Assembly: GCA_017384225.1 (NCBI GenBank)
Contig: JAFNUD010000031.1
Span: 1-38,374, forward strand
Direction: 5' to 3'
DNA length: 38,374 bases
Origin: Paludibacteraceae bacterium
GTDB lineage: Bacteria; Bacteroidota; Bacteroidia; Bacteroidales; Paludibacteraceae
Notes under the pieces: model-generated
What the model was told of the DNA's origin: nothing
The model's database searches: none
The model's input: only the letters and a program-made list of their open reading frames with translations
In this document: positions 1-6,987 of the stretch, piece after piece
Numbering within the stretch: the stretch's first letter is position 1
Layout of the letters: every line of letters begins with the position of its first letter
Translations under genes and position numbers: made by a program

Positions 1-702
1 ATTGTCATACAGAATTGGATGCGAAGAAAAGATACCATTTCCTATCTGGGAGTTTGGGAGAATTTGCATAATCCTCATTTTAATTGCACCGAATTCGATG
101 CAATTAAAAGTGCTTCAGGGACCAATAGGTTTATTCTCACAGCTAAAGAGTGGATAGAGCGTACAGGTGCCTGTGGTATTATTTCTAAAGCAGGACGTTA
201 TGGCGGAACGTATGCGCATAAAGATATTGCCTATCATTTTGGCATGTGGCTCTCGCCAGAATTTAATTTGCTTGTTGTAAAGGAGTTCCAACGCCTTAAA
301 GAGGTAGAGCAAAAAGCACTCGGCTGGTCTGCAAAACGTGAGTTGGCTAAGATTAACTACCATATCCATACTGATGCCATTAAGGAGAACCTTATTCCGC
401 AGGAGATTGATGCTTACCATCGCTCTCTGATCTACGCAGAGGAGGCGGATGTGTTGAATGTAGCACTATTTGGTATGACTGCCAAAGAATGGCGAGAAGC
501 CAATCCCGAACTCAAAGGCAATATGCGTGACTATGCTACTATCAATCAGTTGATTTGCCTCAGCAATATGGAGAATATCAATGCGGTGTTCATCAACGAG
601 GGCATGGTACAATCTGAACGCCTGCACAAACTCAATCAAATTGCTATTCAACAAATGACCGTGTTGGAAAATGTAGAAAACAAAAAGATACTAACCAAAT
701 AA
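1..702 (+). CDS. KilA-N domain protein, 5' end outside the window
   Basis: The frame is open to base 1, and the codons before the first ATG (19) read I-V-I-Q-N-W, which joins naturally to the following MRRKDTISYLGVWE. ATG 19 is therefore probably not the start, and the gene begins upstream. The first 90 or so visible residues match the KilA-N domain, a DNA-binding fold of phage and chromosomal proteins: the NW...T..FLG.WE-like segment, then FNCTEFD, then TAKEWIERTGACGI and the GRYGGTYAHKDIAYHFGMW block. The C-terminal part (FGMTAKEWREANPELKGNMRDYA) is typical of Bacteroidetes KilA-N proteins. It ends 100 bp before a strong terminator (801-840). The domain suggests DNA binding. No phage genes are visible beside it, so I do not call a prophage. 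Confidence 0.85.
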   Translation: MVIQNWMRRKDTISYLGVWENLHNPHFNCTEFDAIKSASGTNRFILTAKEWIERTGACGIISKAGRYGGTYAHKDIAYHFGMWLSPEFNLLVVKEFQRLKEVEQKALGWSAKRELAKINYHIHTDAIKENLIPQEIDAYHRSLIYAEEADVLNVALFGMTAKEWREANPELKGNMRDYATINQLICLSNMENINAVFINEGMVQSERLHKLNQIAIQQMTVLENVENKKILTK

Positions 703-800
703 CCAACCCCCTAATTTACTTATCACTCATCACTTATAGTTTATAGTTAATCCGCAACGATACCGTTGCCCGACATATTTAATATAGCGTTATAAGCCCC

Positions 801-840
801 TGCCATTTATGCAAAATTAGCATAAATGGCATTTTTATTT
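801..840 (+). terminator. Rho-independent terminator after the KilA-N gene
   Basis: A perfect 12-bp stem (TGCCATTTATGC at 801-812 and its complement at 820-831) has a 7-nt loop and is followed by TTTTTATTT. Its T tract overlaps the -33 box of the next promoter (838-841), so the two units are packed with no spare sequence. A weaker quasi-palindrome, GCAACG/CGTTGC, lies at 754-769. Confidence 0.9.
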
Positions 841-869
841 GGTCATGTCAAAAAAATGTTGTATATTTG
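838..869 (+). promoter_or_regulatory. Bacteroidetes promoter, stable-RNA type
   Basis: The -33 box TTTG is at 838-841 and the -7 box TATATTTG at 862-869, with the standard 20-bp spacer. Transcription should start near 875-876. The bases after the -33 box (GGTCATGTCA then an A tract) are nearly identical to those in the promoters of tRNA-Ser (14681) and tRNA-Lys (22916, minus strand), and are not found in the protein-gene promoters of this window. Confidence 0.8.
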
Positions 870-875
870 CACCCG

Positions 876-1216
876 CAATTCCACGCCGGGGATGTCTGCG
901 CATCATCGGCTGGGGTAGCAGACATATTTAAAAGGCGTTTATTAGCGCTTTGTTCTGACTGATAGAAATCTCGCAAATTTCAACCTGATAAGAACTTAGC
1001 AACGATAGATGTCCTACGGGATATAGATTATCTCTCTTGTGCCTATTTTGGTACGCCATTTGCGTATATGCATGTGCGCACACGCGTACCTTAACTATGT
1101 AGCACGGAGAATGTTTATATTCGGCGTGGGCTTCGCGTTGTCGTTTTATCAGGAAAGGCAATGCGAGAGCCTCTATCAGTGGAACGGCAATAGTCGGACT
1201 CCACGCTTTTTATTTT
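876..1216 (+). ncRNA. Putative structured RNA of about 340 nt, family not identified
   Basis: No convincing reading frame fills this stretch. It has its own promoter (838-869) and ends in a stem GCGTGG (1124-1129) / CCACGC (1201-1206) followed by a T-rich tail from 1207. Inverted repeats inside include ATGTCTGC (892-899) / GCAGACAT (918-925), GGTACGC (1050-1056) / GCGTACC (1084-1090) around a self-complementary TGTGCGCACA (1073-1082), and a local GGC...GCC hairpin near 1158-1175. I see no tmRNA tag or tRNA-like ends, no RNase P core motif and no SRP Alu or GGAA domain. The Bacteroidales-1 RNA family, which is also bounded by a promoter and a terminator, and 6S RNA are possible, but I cannot confirm either. 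It could instead be a long structured leader of the lipoprotein gene at 1281, which has no promoter of its own that I can see. Confidence 0.55.
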
Positions 1217-1240
1217 ATGCCTTAACGATTAACTACAATC

Positions 1241-1277
1241 CGCATAGTTGGGAGTTCCTATGCGAAAATAGATTTTC
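1241..1277 (+). other. Two adjacent hairpins before the 1281 start codon
   Basis: CGCATAG (1241-1247) pairs with CTATGCG (1258-1264), and directly after it GAAAAT (1264-1269) pairs with ATTTTC (1272-1277). The second ends three bases before ATG 1281, so it could hide the ribosome-binding region. There is no T tract, so these are not ordinary terminators. They may be translational control elements or chance; I cannot tell which. Confidence 0.4.
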
Positions 1278-1280
1278 ATT

Positions 1281-1613
1281 ATGAATAAAGTGTTTTTTCT
1301 AAGTTTGGTAATGTTATTTTTAATGGGGGCTTGTGGTCCTGTCCACAAAAACGATGTAGTAGGAGAATGGAAAGAATATAGAGCCAACGGCGATAATTAT
1401 TTATTATCCTCATGGAAATTTAATAGTGATGGTAGTGGATTATTCATTGTACAAGGTTTCACAAATACTCAAAAAATAGCATTTATGTGGAGAAAAATCA
1501 ATTCTTCAGAAATAGAGGTCACTATGAGTGGTAAGACAGACATCTTAGAATTATCTAATGGTTTATTAATAGAAGATAGTGGGTATAATACTATTGTATA
1601 CAAAAAGCAATGA
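1281..1613 (+). CDS. Small lipoprotein, lipocalin-like fold possible
   Basis: This is a 110-residue protein. Its N-terminus (basic MNK, hydrophobic VFFLSLVMLFLM, then GAC at residues 16-18) is a lipoprotein signal, so it should be lipidated on Cys18 and held in an envelope membrane. The rest (VGEWKEY, SSWKFNSDGSGLFIV, IAFMWRKINSSEIEVTM) has the W-rich, alternating beta pattern seen in small Bacteroidetes lipocalin-like lipoproteins, where VGxW lies near the start and F..DG.G in the next strand. This is a resemblance, not an assignment. It is first in a run of plus-strand genes; the next start (1618) is 4 bp past its stop. Confidence 0.7.
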   Translation: MNKVFFLSLVMLFLMGACGPVHKNDVVGEWKEYRANGDNYLLSSWKFNSDGSGLFIVQGFTNTQKIAFMWRKINSSEIEVTMSGKTDILELSNGLLIEDSGYNTIVYKKQ

Positions 1614-1617
1614 TATT

Positions 1618-2007
1618 ATGAAGAAATTTTTAAGTTTAGTAATTGCGGCTGCCGTCTATGTTATTCTAGGTCTAATCAGTTGGAATATTGTTTGCTCTAT
1701 TATAGACTTGCCATCCAAAACACTCATAGAATTAGCAGATTATAGGCTATGGACATATTCTGGTATTACATTTGCTCTTATTTATCTTTTGCAATACATA
1801 TTAGAGGGTAGAGACCCATTTGATAATATTGGTAATGGATATTTTCTCTTTCTAATTCCACTGATTCTAAATGTAGTGATTGGTTTATTTGTAAATCATT
1901 GGGAAGGAGCTTGGCAAAGTGTTAATATCATTTTTACAATTATATACAATGTAATCAACATTGCTTATATCACAATATATGTTTACTTTATTCTTGATAA
2001 GAAATGA
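1618..2007 (+). CDS. Small integral membrane protein, unknown function
   Basis: This is a 129-residue protein read from ATG 1618. A longer reading from an alternative codon at 1579 would overlap the previous gene and lose the natural MKKF start. It has four hydrophobic stretches (about residues 4-24, 42-62, 73-90 and 100-126) with few charged residues, consistent with four membrane spans. I recognise no family. It starts 4 bp after the lipoprotein stop and its TGA overlaps the next ATG (ATGA at 2004-2007), so the three genes 1281-2426 are almost certainly cotranscribed and translationally coupled. Confidence 0.65.
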   Translation: MKKFLSLVIAAAVYVILGLISWNIVCSIIDLPSKTLIELADYRLWTYSGITFALIYLLQYILEGRDPFDNIGNGYFLFLIPLILNVVIGLFVNHWEGAWQSVNIIFTIIYNVINIAYITIYVYFILDKK

Positions 2008-2426
2008 AAGCTAATAAATTTTTATACGGTGTAGTGACACTATTATTAACAGTTTTTCCTATTCAATCGCAAACTTACAATCCTCCATTTGTATCATACA
2101 CACCAGTATATGATGTTACTCAACGGAATCTAAGACAAGTTGTATTGGATGATGGAGTTTATGAAGTACTTGTTGATTACAAAAGCAACACAACAAGTCG
2201 CGAGCAATATGTACTTGATGTACGTATTCAAAATGATAATATTACTCACATTTATTTTAACAATGGAGGATATGTGCATAATGGAGTAAATTATAGTGAC
2301 TACACATGGAAAGGAGGAGGAATAAGATGGAATGTTGATTATTCAGGTAATATAATTAGTGGTTATGCTGTCATCCAACTTACATATGATGGAGGTCGCT
2401 GGCAAGTATTTACAATCAACTTCTAA
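2004..2426 (+). CDS. Secreted protein of unknown function
   Basis: This is a 140-residue protein with a cleavable-type signal peptide (KANKFLYGVVTLLLTVFPIQSQ, cut probably after about residue 22) and no lipobox. The mature part is rich in Tyr, Asn and beta-forming residues (YNPPFVSYTPVYDV, YTWKGGGIRW, GYAVIQLTYDGGRW), like a small extracytoplasmic beta protein. No domain is recognised. It overlaps the preceding membrane-protein gene by 4 bp. Confidence 0.65.
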   Translation: MKANKFLYGVVTLLLTVFPIQSQTYNPPFVSYTPVYDVTQRNLRQVVLDDGVYEVLVDYKSNTTSREQYVLDVRIQNDNITHIYFNNGGYVHNGVNYSDYTWKGGGIRWNVDYSGNIISGYAVIQLTYDGGRWQVFTINF

Positions 2427-2528
2427 TTCATACTCTATATGTAATCTTTTCATAGATTTAGTTCCTATATTACACATTTGACATGCTTTCCCAAGGGACT
2501 ATGAAAGCAATAATTGAAAAAACATATT

Positions 2529-3125
2529 ATGAAACTAATGATGACATTTTTATACACAATGCTTTTCTTCTTATTTAGCAACTCAAAAGAAGTTTTCTTT
2601 GAAAATATTAATGTAGGGGACGACTTGGAAACATGTTTAGCAAATGGAAGTGTACAGTACCAGACTAATAGTAATGCTCTCGAATTGGCGAGTGATAATA
2701 TTGCCATGGATTACTTTACTTTTAATGAAGTACAGTTTGATGAAAATCATATTATCAAAGAAATTAAATTCACATTCCACCAAAACGACAAAACTAACAA
2801 GACAGCAAAAGAAGTTTCTAATTCTATGATAGAATATTTTTGTCAACACTATCAAGGCATGGAAATAAAGGAAATACATAAAGAAGAAAAAGTAGAGGAA
2901 TATAAAGCAAACGAAATAAAAGTTATAAAAAAAGGAAGAAAAAATAGTTGGCAAACTAATAAAATTAATATTACACTATTATCCTATAGTAGAAGTATAA
3001 TGGATAGGAATAAAGTTTATCAATTGCTAAATGGTGAACCGTTTGATCCTACAGCATGGCTTATGTGGTTGGGATTGGAATATGATGAAGGCGATTGGGT
3101 TGAGCTACAAATTCAAGCAAAATAA
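2529..3125 (+). CDS. Secreted or membrane-anchored protein, unknown
   Basis: This is a 198-residue protein. ATG 2529 is chosen over an upstream in-frame TTG (2514) because it gives a compact MKLMMTFLYTMLFFLFSNS leader. Residues 2-18 are a hydrophobic signal or anchor. The body begins with EVFFENINVGDDLETCLANG and is Lys/Glu rich in the middle (KEIHKEEKVEEYKANEIKVIKKGRK), probably helical. I do not recognise a family. A 7-bp inverted repeat TGCTTTC/GAAAGCA (2484-2509) lies just upstream; no clear promoter box was found. Confidence 0.6.
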   Translation: MKLMMTFLYTMLFFLFSNSKEVFFENINVGDDLETCLANGSVQYQTNSNALELASDNIAMDYFTFNEVQFDENHIIKEIKFTFHQNDKTNKTAKEVSNSMIEYFCQHYQGMEIKEIHKEEKVEEYKANEIKVIKKGRKNSWQTNKINITLLSYSRSIMDRNKVYQLLNGEPFDPTAWLMWLGLEYDEGDWVELQIQAK

Positions 3126-3185
3126 AAACACATATTGCTAGCGAACACGCAAAATATAATTAACAGTTTTAACATTTAATCAATT

Positions 3186-3338
3186 ATGCTTACAATTGCA
3201 ATCATTTTCTACATCATTATGTGTTTCATCAGTAACTGGGACTTTTTATGGCCTTTGACTATGTTATCCAATGGAGGTCTTGGAGATTGGGCTATTGTCA
3301 TAGTTTGGGCAATATTCCTAATTATTGGGCTATGTTAA
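3186..3338 (+). CDS. Small hydrophobic membrane peptide (50 aa)
   Basis: The 50-codon reading frame runs from ATG 3186 to TAA 3336-3338. It encodes two hydrophobic segments (LTIAIIFYIIMCFI, residues 2-15, and WAIVIVWAIFLIIGL, residues 35-49) joined by a short loop, SNWDFLWPLTMLSNGGLGD. This is the pattern of a small two-span membrane protein. The hydrophobic composition over two segments and its place in a run of same-strand genes support it; no homologue is known to me. It is too short for high certainty. Confidence 0.45.
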   Translation: MLTIAIIFYIIMCFISNWDFLWPLTMLSNGGLGDWAIVIVWAIFLIIGLC

Positions 3339-3391
3339 AGATTAGTAATATATCTAATGTAAAATTAGAGGATTTACAAAAATATTAATAT

Positions 3392-3910
3392 ATGGATGAA
3401 TCATTATTGCAAGAACTCAATAGGTATTACGATATGTATGATTTTCCTATTTGGGATAATAGTTCTCTTCTTGATGAGCAGGTAACCCATTACAGCGAAA
3501 TAATCAAACAACGTATATCACAATATGATAGTAAGGCGGATAATTTTCTATATAGATTATTCCGAATAGCTCCACAGCATCCATTTCGTAATATTCCACT
3601 AAGTTGGCTAGGGCGAGATCCACAAAATCAGACAGGTATGTATGTGAAATGTCCTAAAGGCATGACATGGTATCTGCTACTTGGCTTTCAGAAACAAGAC
3701 AATCAACTTTATGGAGTATCTATGATTTATCATTCAGCCCCACCTGAATGTATTTTAATTCCGATTGAATCTATACCAGAATCTGTTTTATCAATAGTAT
3801 TAACAGCATATCAGTTGTTTTATGAAAACGAAAGTAATAAACAACAACATATAATAGTAGGAACACTTCTGCTATATTCTCCAAAGTCTTTTTCTTCTAT
3901 AATGCAATAG
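3392..3910 (+). CDS. Hypothetical cytoplasmic protein
   Basis: This is a 172-residue protein without a signal peptide or membrane span, starting at ATG 3392 (MDESLLQELNRYYDMYDF). It has a charged helical N-terminus, then a hydrophobic, Pro-rich core (HPFRNIPLSWLGRDP, MTWYLLLGFQK, YHSAPPECILIPIESIPESVL). I do not recognise a family. It sits 53 bp after the 50-residue membrane peptide and 22 bp before the DUF805 gene on the same strand. Confidence 0.6.
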   Translation: MDESLLQELNRYYDMYDFPIWDNSSLLDEQVTHYSEIIKQRISQYDSKADNFLYRLFRIAPQHPFRNIPLSWLGRDPQNQTGMYVKCPKGMTWYLLLGFQKQDNQLYGVSMIYHSAPPECILIPIESIPESVLSIVLTAYQLFYENESNKQQHIIVGTLLLYSPKSFSSIMQ

Positions 3911-3932
3911 TTTAATTCAAAATTTTATAATT

Positions 3933-4361
3933 ATGGAACAAGAGAAACGAATAACAAAAGATAGTAGGAGTTCTTCCGAGAAGCCTATAATTGAAGAAAT
4001 GTACGTTACACAAAAAGACGAACCTGCAATAGAGCCAAAGCGCAAAAACAATATATTTTCATTCAAAGGACGAGCCACCCGAACGGAGTATTGGCTTGTA
4101 ACCTTTATCTGCAACTTTGTGGCTATTCCTGCCAATAAAGATATTGAAATGAGTACTCTTGTTACAATACTTTATTGCATAGTAATGCTCGCTGCGCTTT
4201 GGGTGTACATTGCTACAATGGTTAGAAGATGTCACGATAGAGGTAAATCATGGTGGTTCATATTAATCCCATTGTATTTCTGGCTTCTCTATGTTTTGCC
4301 AGCGCAACAAGAGGGGAACGAGTTCGGACCTAATCCAAGAGATAAAAAGACAGATGACTAA
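3933..4361 (+). CDS. DUF805 family membrane protein
   Basis: This is a 142-residue protein. After a charged 40-residue N-terminal tail it has the DUF805 signature: FSFKGRATRTEYWLV (about residues 44-58), membrane spans, VRRCHDRGKSWWFILIP (about 97-113, the conserved R.HD.G.SWW element), a last span, and the C-terminal EGNEFGPNPR motif. DUF805 proteins are small inner-membrane proteins of unknown biochemical role, common in bacteria and in some phage-linked loci. The first loop is short here compared with typical members. Family assignment is firm; function is not known. Confidence 0.9.
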   Translation: MEQEKRITKDSRSSSEKPIIEEMYVTQKDEPAIEPKRKNNIFSFKGRATRTEYWLVTFICNFVAIPANKDIEMSTLVTILYCIVMLAALWVYIATMVRRCHDRGKSWWFILIPLYFWLLYVLPAQQEGNEFGPNPRDKKTDD

Positions 4362-4386
4362 TACTTTGCCTAAAATACCTTGAAGA

Positions 4387-4418
4387 TTTGGTTATTTCAC
4401 AAAAAAGAATTATCTTTG
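4387..4418 (+). promoter_or_regulatory. Bacteroidetes promoter before the 4458 gene
   Basis: TTTG at 4387-4390 and TATCTTTG at 4411-4418 are separated by 20 bp. Transcription would start near 4425, leaving a leader of about 33 nt before ATG 4458. The promoter shows that the longer reading from 4380 cannot be the real start. Confidence 0.8.
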
Positions 4419-4457
4419 CAACGAATTTTAATAAATAAACATAAACTAATTACAACT

Positions 4458-5087
4458 ATGAAACTTTCTCTTAAAACTTCATCTCTTTTTGCAGCGGTGG
4501 CAATGTCCATCTATTGTTTATTTGCTATTTTAGCACGAACAGAGTTCTATTCTAATGTCATCATGGCTATAGATAAGTACTTCGTGCTTTCGTATGTTTG
4601 CAGTACATTGTTATTTTTAAGCATTGCTGTATTTGGGCTAACTCTATTCGTCAATCGCCAACAATTACCTAGATTATCTAAATCACTATTGTGGCAAGCA
4701 TGGATTATTGTTGGAATCTTACTCTTTGCTCTAATATTTAATATATTGGGGAATACCATTGTAATCCATGGTTTACCTTACTTTGCGTGGTATCGTTTTG
4801 AGTGGCTGCGTTACATAATGCTGTTACTTATTACCGCATGGTTATGGCAATATGCATATATCAAGCACCAAATATATATTTCTACCAAATATATCGGAAA
4901 GATAGGTTTAGCAGTCGCTATTATCATTGGTCTAATGTTTTTGCTTTGGCTAATTTCTTTAGCACATGTGTTCACAACTGGACATGTGTTTGGCTTTAAC
5001 ACCAATGTGCTTGCTAGTTGGATAATACCTATTTCAACAATATTATTGTTTGCTGCATATTTGTTAGAGTATCGTATAAAAAGCTAG
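4458..5087 (+). CDS. Polytopic membrane protein, unknown function
   Basis: This is a 209-residue protein read from ATG 4458, downstream of the promoter at 4387-4418. There are about six hydrophobic segments, near residues 8-27, 43-64, 77-97, 114-130, 146-166 and 183-203. The last loop ends LEYRIKS. No conserved catalytic residues stand out, and I do not recognise the family. ATG 5092 of the lipoprotein gene follows 4 bp after the stop, so the two are probably cotranscribed. Confidence 0.65.
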   Translation: MKLSLKTSSLFAAVAMSIYCLFAILARTEFYSNVIMAIDKYFVLSYVCSTLLFLSIAVFGLTLFVNRQQLPRLSKSLLWQAWIIVGILLFALIFNILGNTIVIHGLPYFAWYRFEWLRYIMLLLITAWLWQYAYIKHQIYISTKYIGKIGLAVAIIIGLMFLLWLISLAHVFTTGHVFGFNTNVLASWIIPISTILLFAAYLLEYRIKS

Positions 5088-5091
5088 ATTT

Positions 5092-6270
5092 ATGAAACGA
5101 TTCATTCCATTAGTACTGATTGCCTTTTCTTTTTTCTCCTGCCAGAAAACAGAGCAGCCCAAGTCTTCTGTATTGGACCTATTTACTAATGCTTATTACG
5201 GAGATATGCATTCGTTTTCCGAATGGGATAACCGTTTTTGGGAAGTCTTCCCCAATCACGGAAAAGTGGAAATCTCTGCATTGACATTCAATGTTTCTAT
5301 TGCCTATTTTGATTCATTAAGGCAAGTTATTGAAAACGAATTTGGTGCTTATGAGGACTGCAAGGCTACTGTGCCCAAAGAATTGATTGCTGACACTGGC
5401 ACTTATTGGCACCTTAGTAAAGCATGCTATGATGCATATTATTGGTCGAACGACACGCTTGCTATCGTATGGGCTTTGCATGATTTAACTGATAGTGTCG
5501 GTTATGCTTATTTAGATATTAAACGGCTCTCGTTGAATTGGGTATTAGATTTAGAAGAAAAGAATCCGCTCAAGGATGATTGGAGAACGATTAGTGTTTA
5601 TTTCAAATTCGATACAATTATCAATGACTTTGAAGTCAGTGGTATTCTATATCCTACCTATTCAAAGGAATATGGATGGAGTGCTTCTGAAAACGGAGGA
5701 AGATTATTTTTCTATAACCAGAAAACGGGAAAAGAATATATGTGGACTGATTGGTCAGAAAAAGCCAAAAGTTTTAAGAATATCTTTATGAGCAAGAATG
5801 TATCTGATATTGTATATTCTAAAGATTTCAATGGATTCAAGACCTGCGATTACTATATTTTCAAATATGATACCACTCGAAACAATTATTCTCACAATTC
5901 ACTTCTGCCCAATGCAGAATATCAATTCTACGATATTGATTTCGATGGGGAAGATGAATTACTCCTGAATTACTATCACGGAGGAGCTAAAGGTGGTTCT
6001 GCACATGAGATATATGAAATGACTGAGTCTGGACTGGTTCGAAAAGAAGTCATCGGTGAGGAAGGGTATTTTGCTTTAGATGGAAACACGATTATCAATC
6101 CCGAAGATAAAACTATCACATCATTCCTGTGGAGTAGCGTGTCCGAGTGCGGAATTTACGGATACCAAGTCCATGATAATGGTGACATATCTTCAGCATA
6201 TCATATCCATAATTATGTAAATCCCGCTAACGATTCTCTCATTTCAGATACAACATTCTTTATTCACTAA
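5092..6270 (+). CDS. Large lipoprotein with FG-GAP-like calcium motif
   Basis: This is a 392-residue protein. The N-terminus MKRFIPLVLIAFSFFSC is a lipoprotein signal, with lipidation expected at Cys17. The mature chain is acidic and Trp/Tyr rich. Near residues 280-295 it has DIDFDGEDELLLNYY, which resembles the D.D.DG..EL calcium-binding loop of FG-GAP/VCBS repeats, followed by GGAKGGSAHEIYEM. Only one such repeat is evident. Function unknown; surface binding or assembly is possible but only inferred. It is the last gene of the plus-strand accessory cluster. Confidence 0.65.
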   Translation: MKRFIPLVLIAFSFFSCQKTEQPKSSVLDLFTNAYYGDMHSFSEWDNRFWEVFPNHGKVEISALTFNVSIAYFDSLRQVIENEFGAYEDCKATVPKELIADTGTYWHLSKACYDAYYWSNDTLAIVWALHDLTDSVGYAYLDIKRLSLNWVLDLEEKNPLKDDWRTISVYFKFDTIINDFEVSGILYPTYSKEYGWSASENGGRLFFYNQKTGKEYMWTDWSEKAKSFKNIFMSKNVSDIVYSKDFNGFKTCDYYIFKYDTTRNNYSHNSLLPNAEYQFYDIDFDGEDELLLNYYHGGAKGGSAHEIYEMTESGLVRKEVIGEEGYFALDGNTIINPEDKTITSFLWSSVSECGIYGYQVHDNGDISSAYHIHNYVNPANDSLISDTTFFIH

Positions 6271-6338
6271 TGCTGCATAATTACTGTATAAGTACCGCAA
6301 ACTTTCGGCACAATCTTTAGCACTCAATAACTTTTTTC

Positions 6339-6387
6339 AAAAAAAACACACGCGGAAAACATAGTAAACACTGCACTTCCCGCGTGT
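6339..6387 (-). terminator. Terminator at the end of the long minus-strand operon
   Basis: ACACGCGG (6348-6355) pairs with CCGCGTGT (6380-6387) around a 24-nt loop. Read on the minus strand, the hairpin is followed by an uninterrupted U tract (complement of the A tract from 6339). It is about 600 bp beyond the last recognised minus-strand gene (6988). A perfect 12-bp palindrome GCGATTAATCGC lies at 6448-6459. Confidence 0.55.
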
Positions 6388-6987
6388 TGTATATACCATC
6401 TTACTCTCCAAAATATCCAATCTTCTTATCTCGACCAATGGGCTCGAGCGATTAATCGCAAGCGATTTTTCGGCACAACAACACTAAAATGCTGAAGATA
6501 CGGCATTACTATAATATATAGAAGCACATCTAAAAACGGGGAAATGAAAACAGAAAAGTGAGAACGGGAAACTGAATCTTGCCAAATAGCCACCCGTGAA
6601 CATCAGAGTGGTAACCGAGTGGTATGCGAAAATACCGCCCGCCAATGTTAGCCCACAAATAGGGCACATTTAGGCAACAGATATGCTTTTTTGTTCTATG
6701 CTCGTGTTTCATCCTCAGAGTGGGAACTCTTCGGACACATCGCTCGGAGTGCGTTCCGTAGACTCCTTCACGCATTATGTAGTCCATTTGCTAACAGATT
6801 TTACATAAAATAAATATTTCGTCCATTTGCTAGTAGTGGCTGTAGGCTTTATCATTGGCATAGTGCAAGACTCTGTAGAAACAGCACTCAACTCCAGCAG
6901 CGATATGCTCTTTACAGCTACCGCCGAACTCAAAGAATGCCAAAAAACGAGGCAATATAGATAAGAGATTAGTGAATCTATAACCTC
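6388..6987. other. Gene-poor spacer between convergent units
   Basis: No full gene is supported here. The stretch contains a 12-bp palindrome (6448-6459), an 85-codon minus-strand frame (6530-6787) with no recognisable domain and a poor protein pattern, a direct repeat GTCCATTTGCTA (6782-6793 and 6821-6832), and a plus-strand gene remnant (6809-6964). It looks like decayed sequence between two converging transcription units. Confidence 0.5.
6809..6964 (+). pseudogene. C-terminal remnant of a membrane protein gene
   Basis: A 51-codon open stretch between two stops has no ATG near its beginning. It reads like the end of a membrane protein: a hydrophobic segment ([14 protein letters not shown]), then an amphipathic tail ([20 protein letters not shown]) with a basic end. 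The protein-like composition and absence of a start suggest a truncated gene. A 12-bp direct repeat at its left edge (6782-6793 / 6821-6832) may mark the break. I do not recognise the parent family. Confidence 0.4.

Noticed and set aside
115-654. Minus-strand reading frames within the KilA-N gene
   Set aside because: They are shadows of a well-supported plus-strand gene and have no protein-like pattern or start context.
876-1216. tmRNA, RNase P RNA or SRP RNA
   Set aside because: No tag-peptide frame or tRNA-like ends, no GAGGAAAGTCC-like RNase P core and no GGAAG SRP loop are seen. The region is kept only as an unassigned structured RNA.
928-1284. Proteins encoded at 928-1161 (minus) or 1039-1284 (plus)
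   Set aside because: Both overlap the hairpin-rich, promoter-bounded region, end within or beyond the terminator and lack protein-like character.
1-6270. A complete prophage
   Set aside because: Only a KilA-N gene suggests phage. No integrase, capsid, terminase or lysis genes are visible.
6530-6787. 85-residue minus-strand protein
   Set aside because: It is rich in Arg/His/Cys with no domain or signal; no promoter or neighbouring gene supports it, and it lies in decayed spacer DNA.
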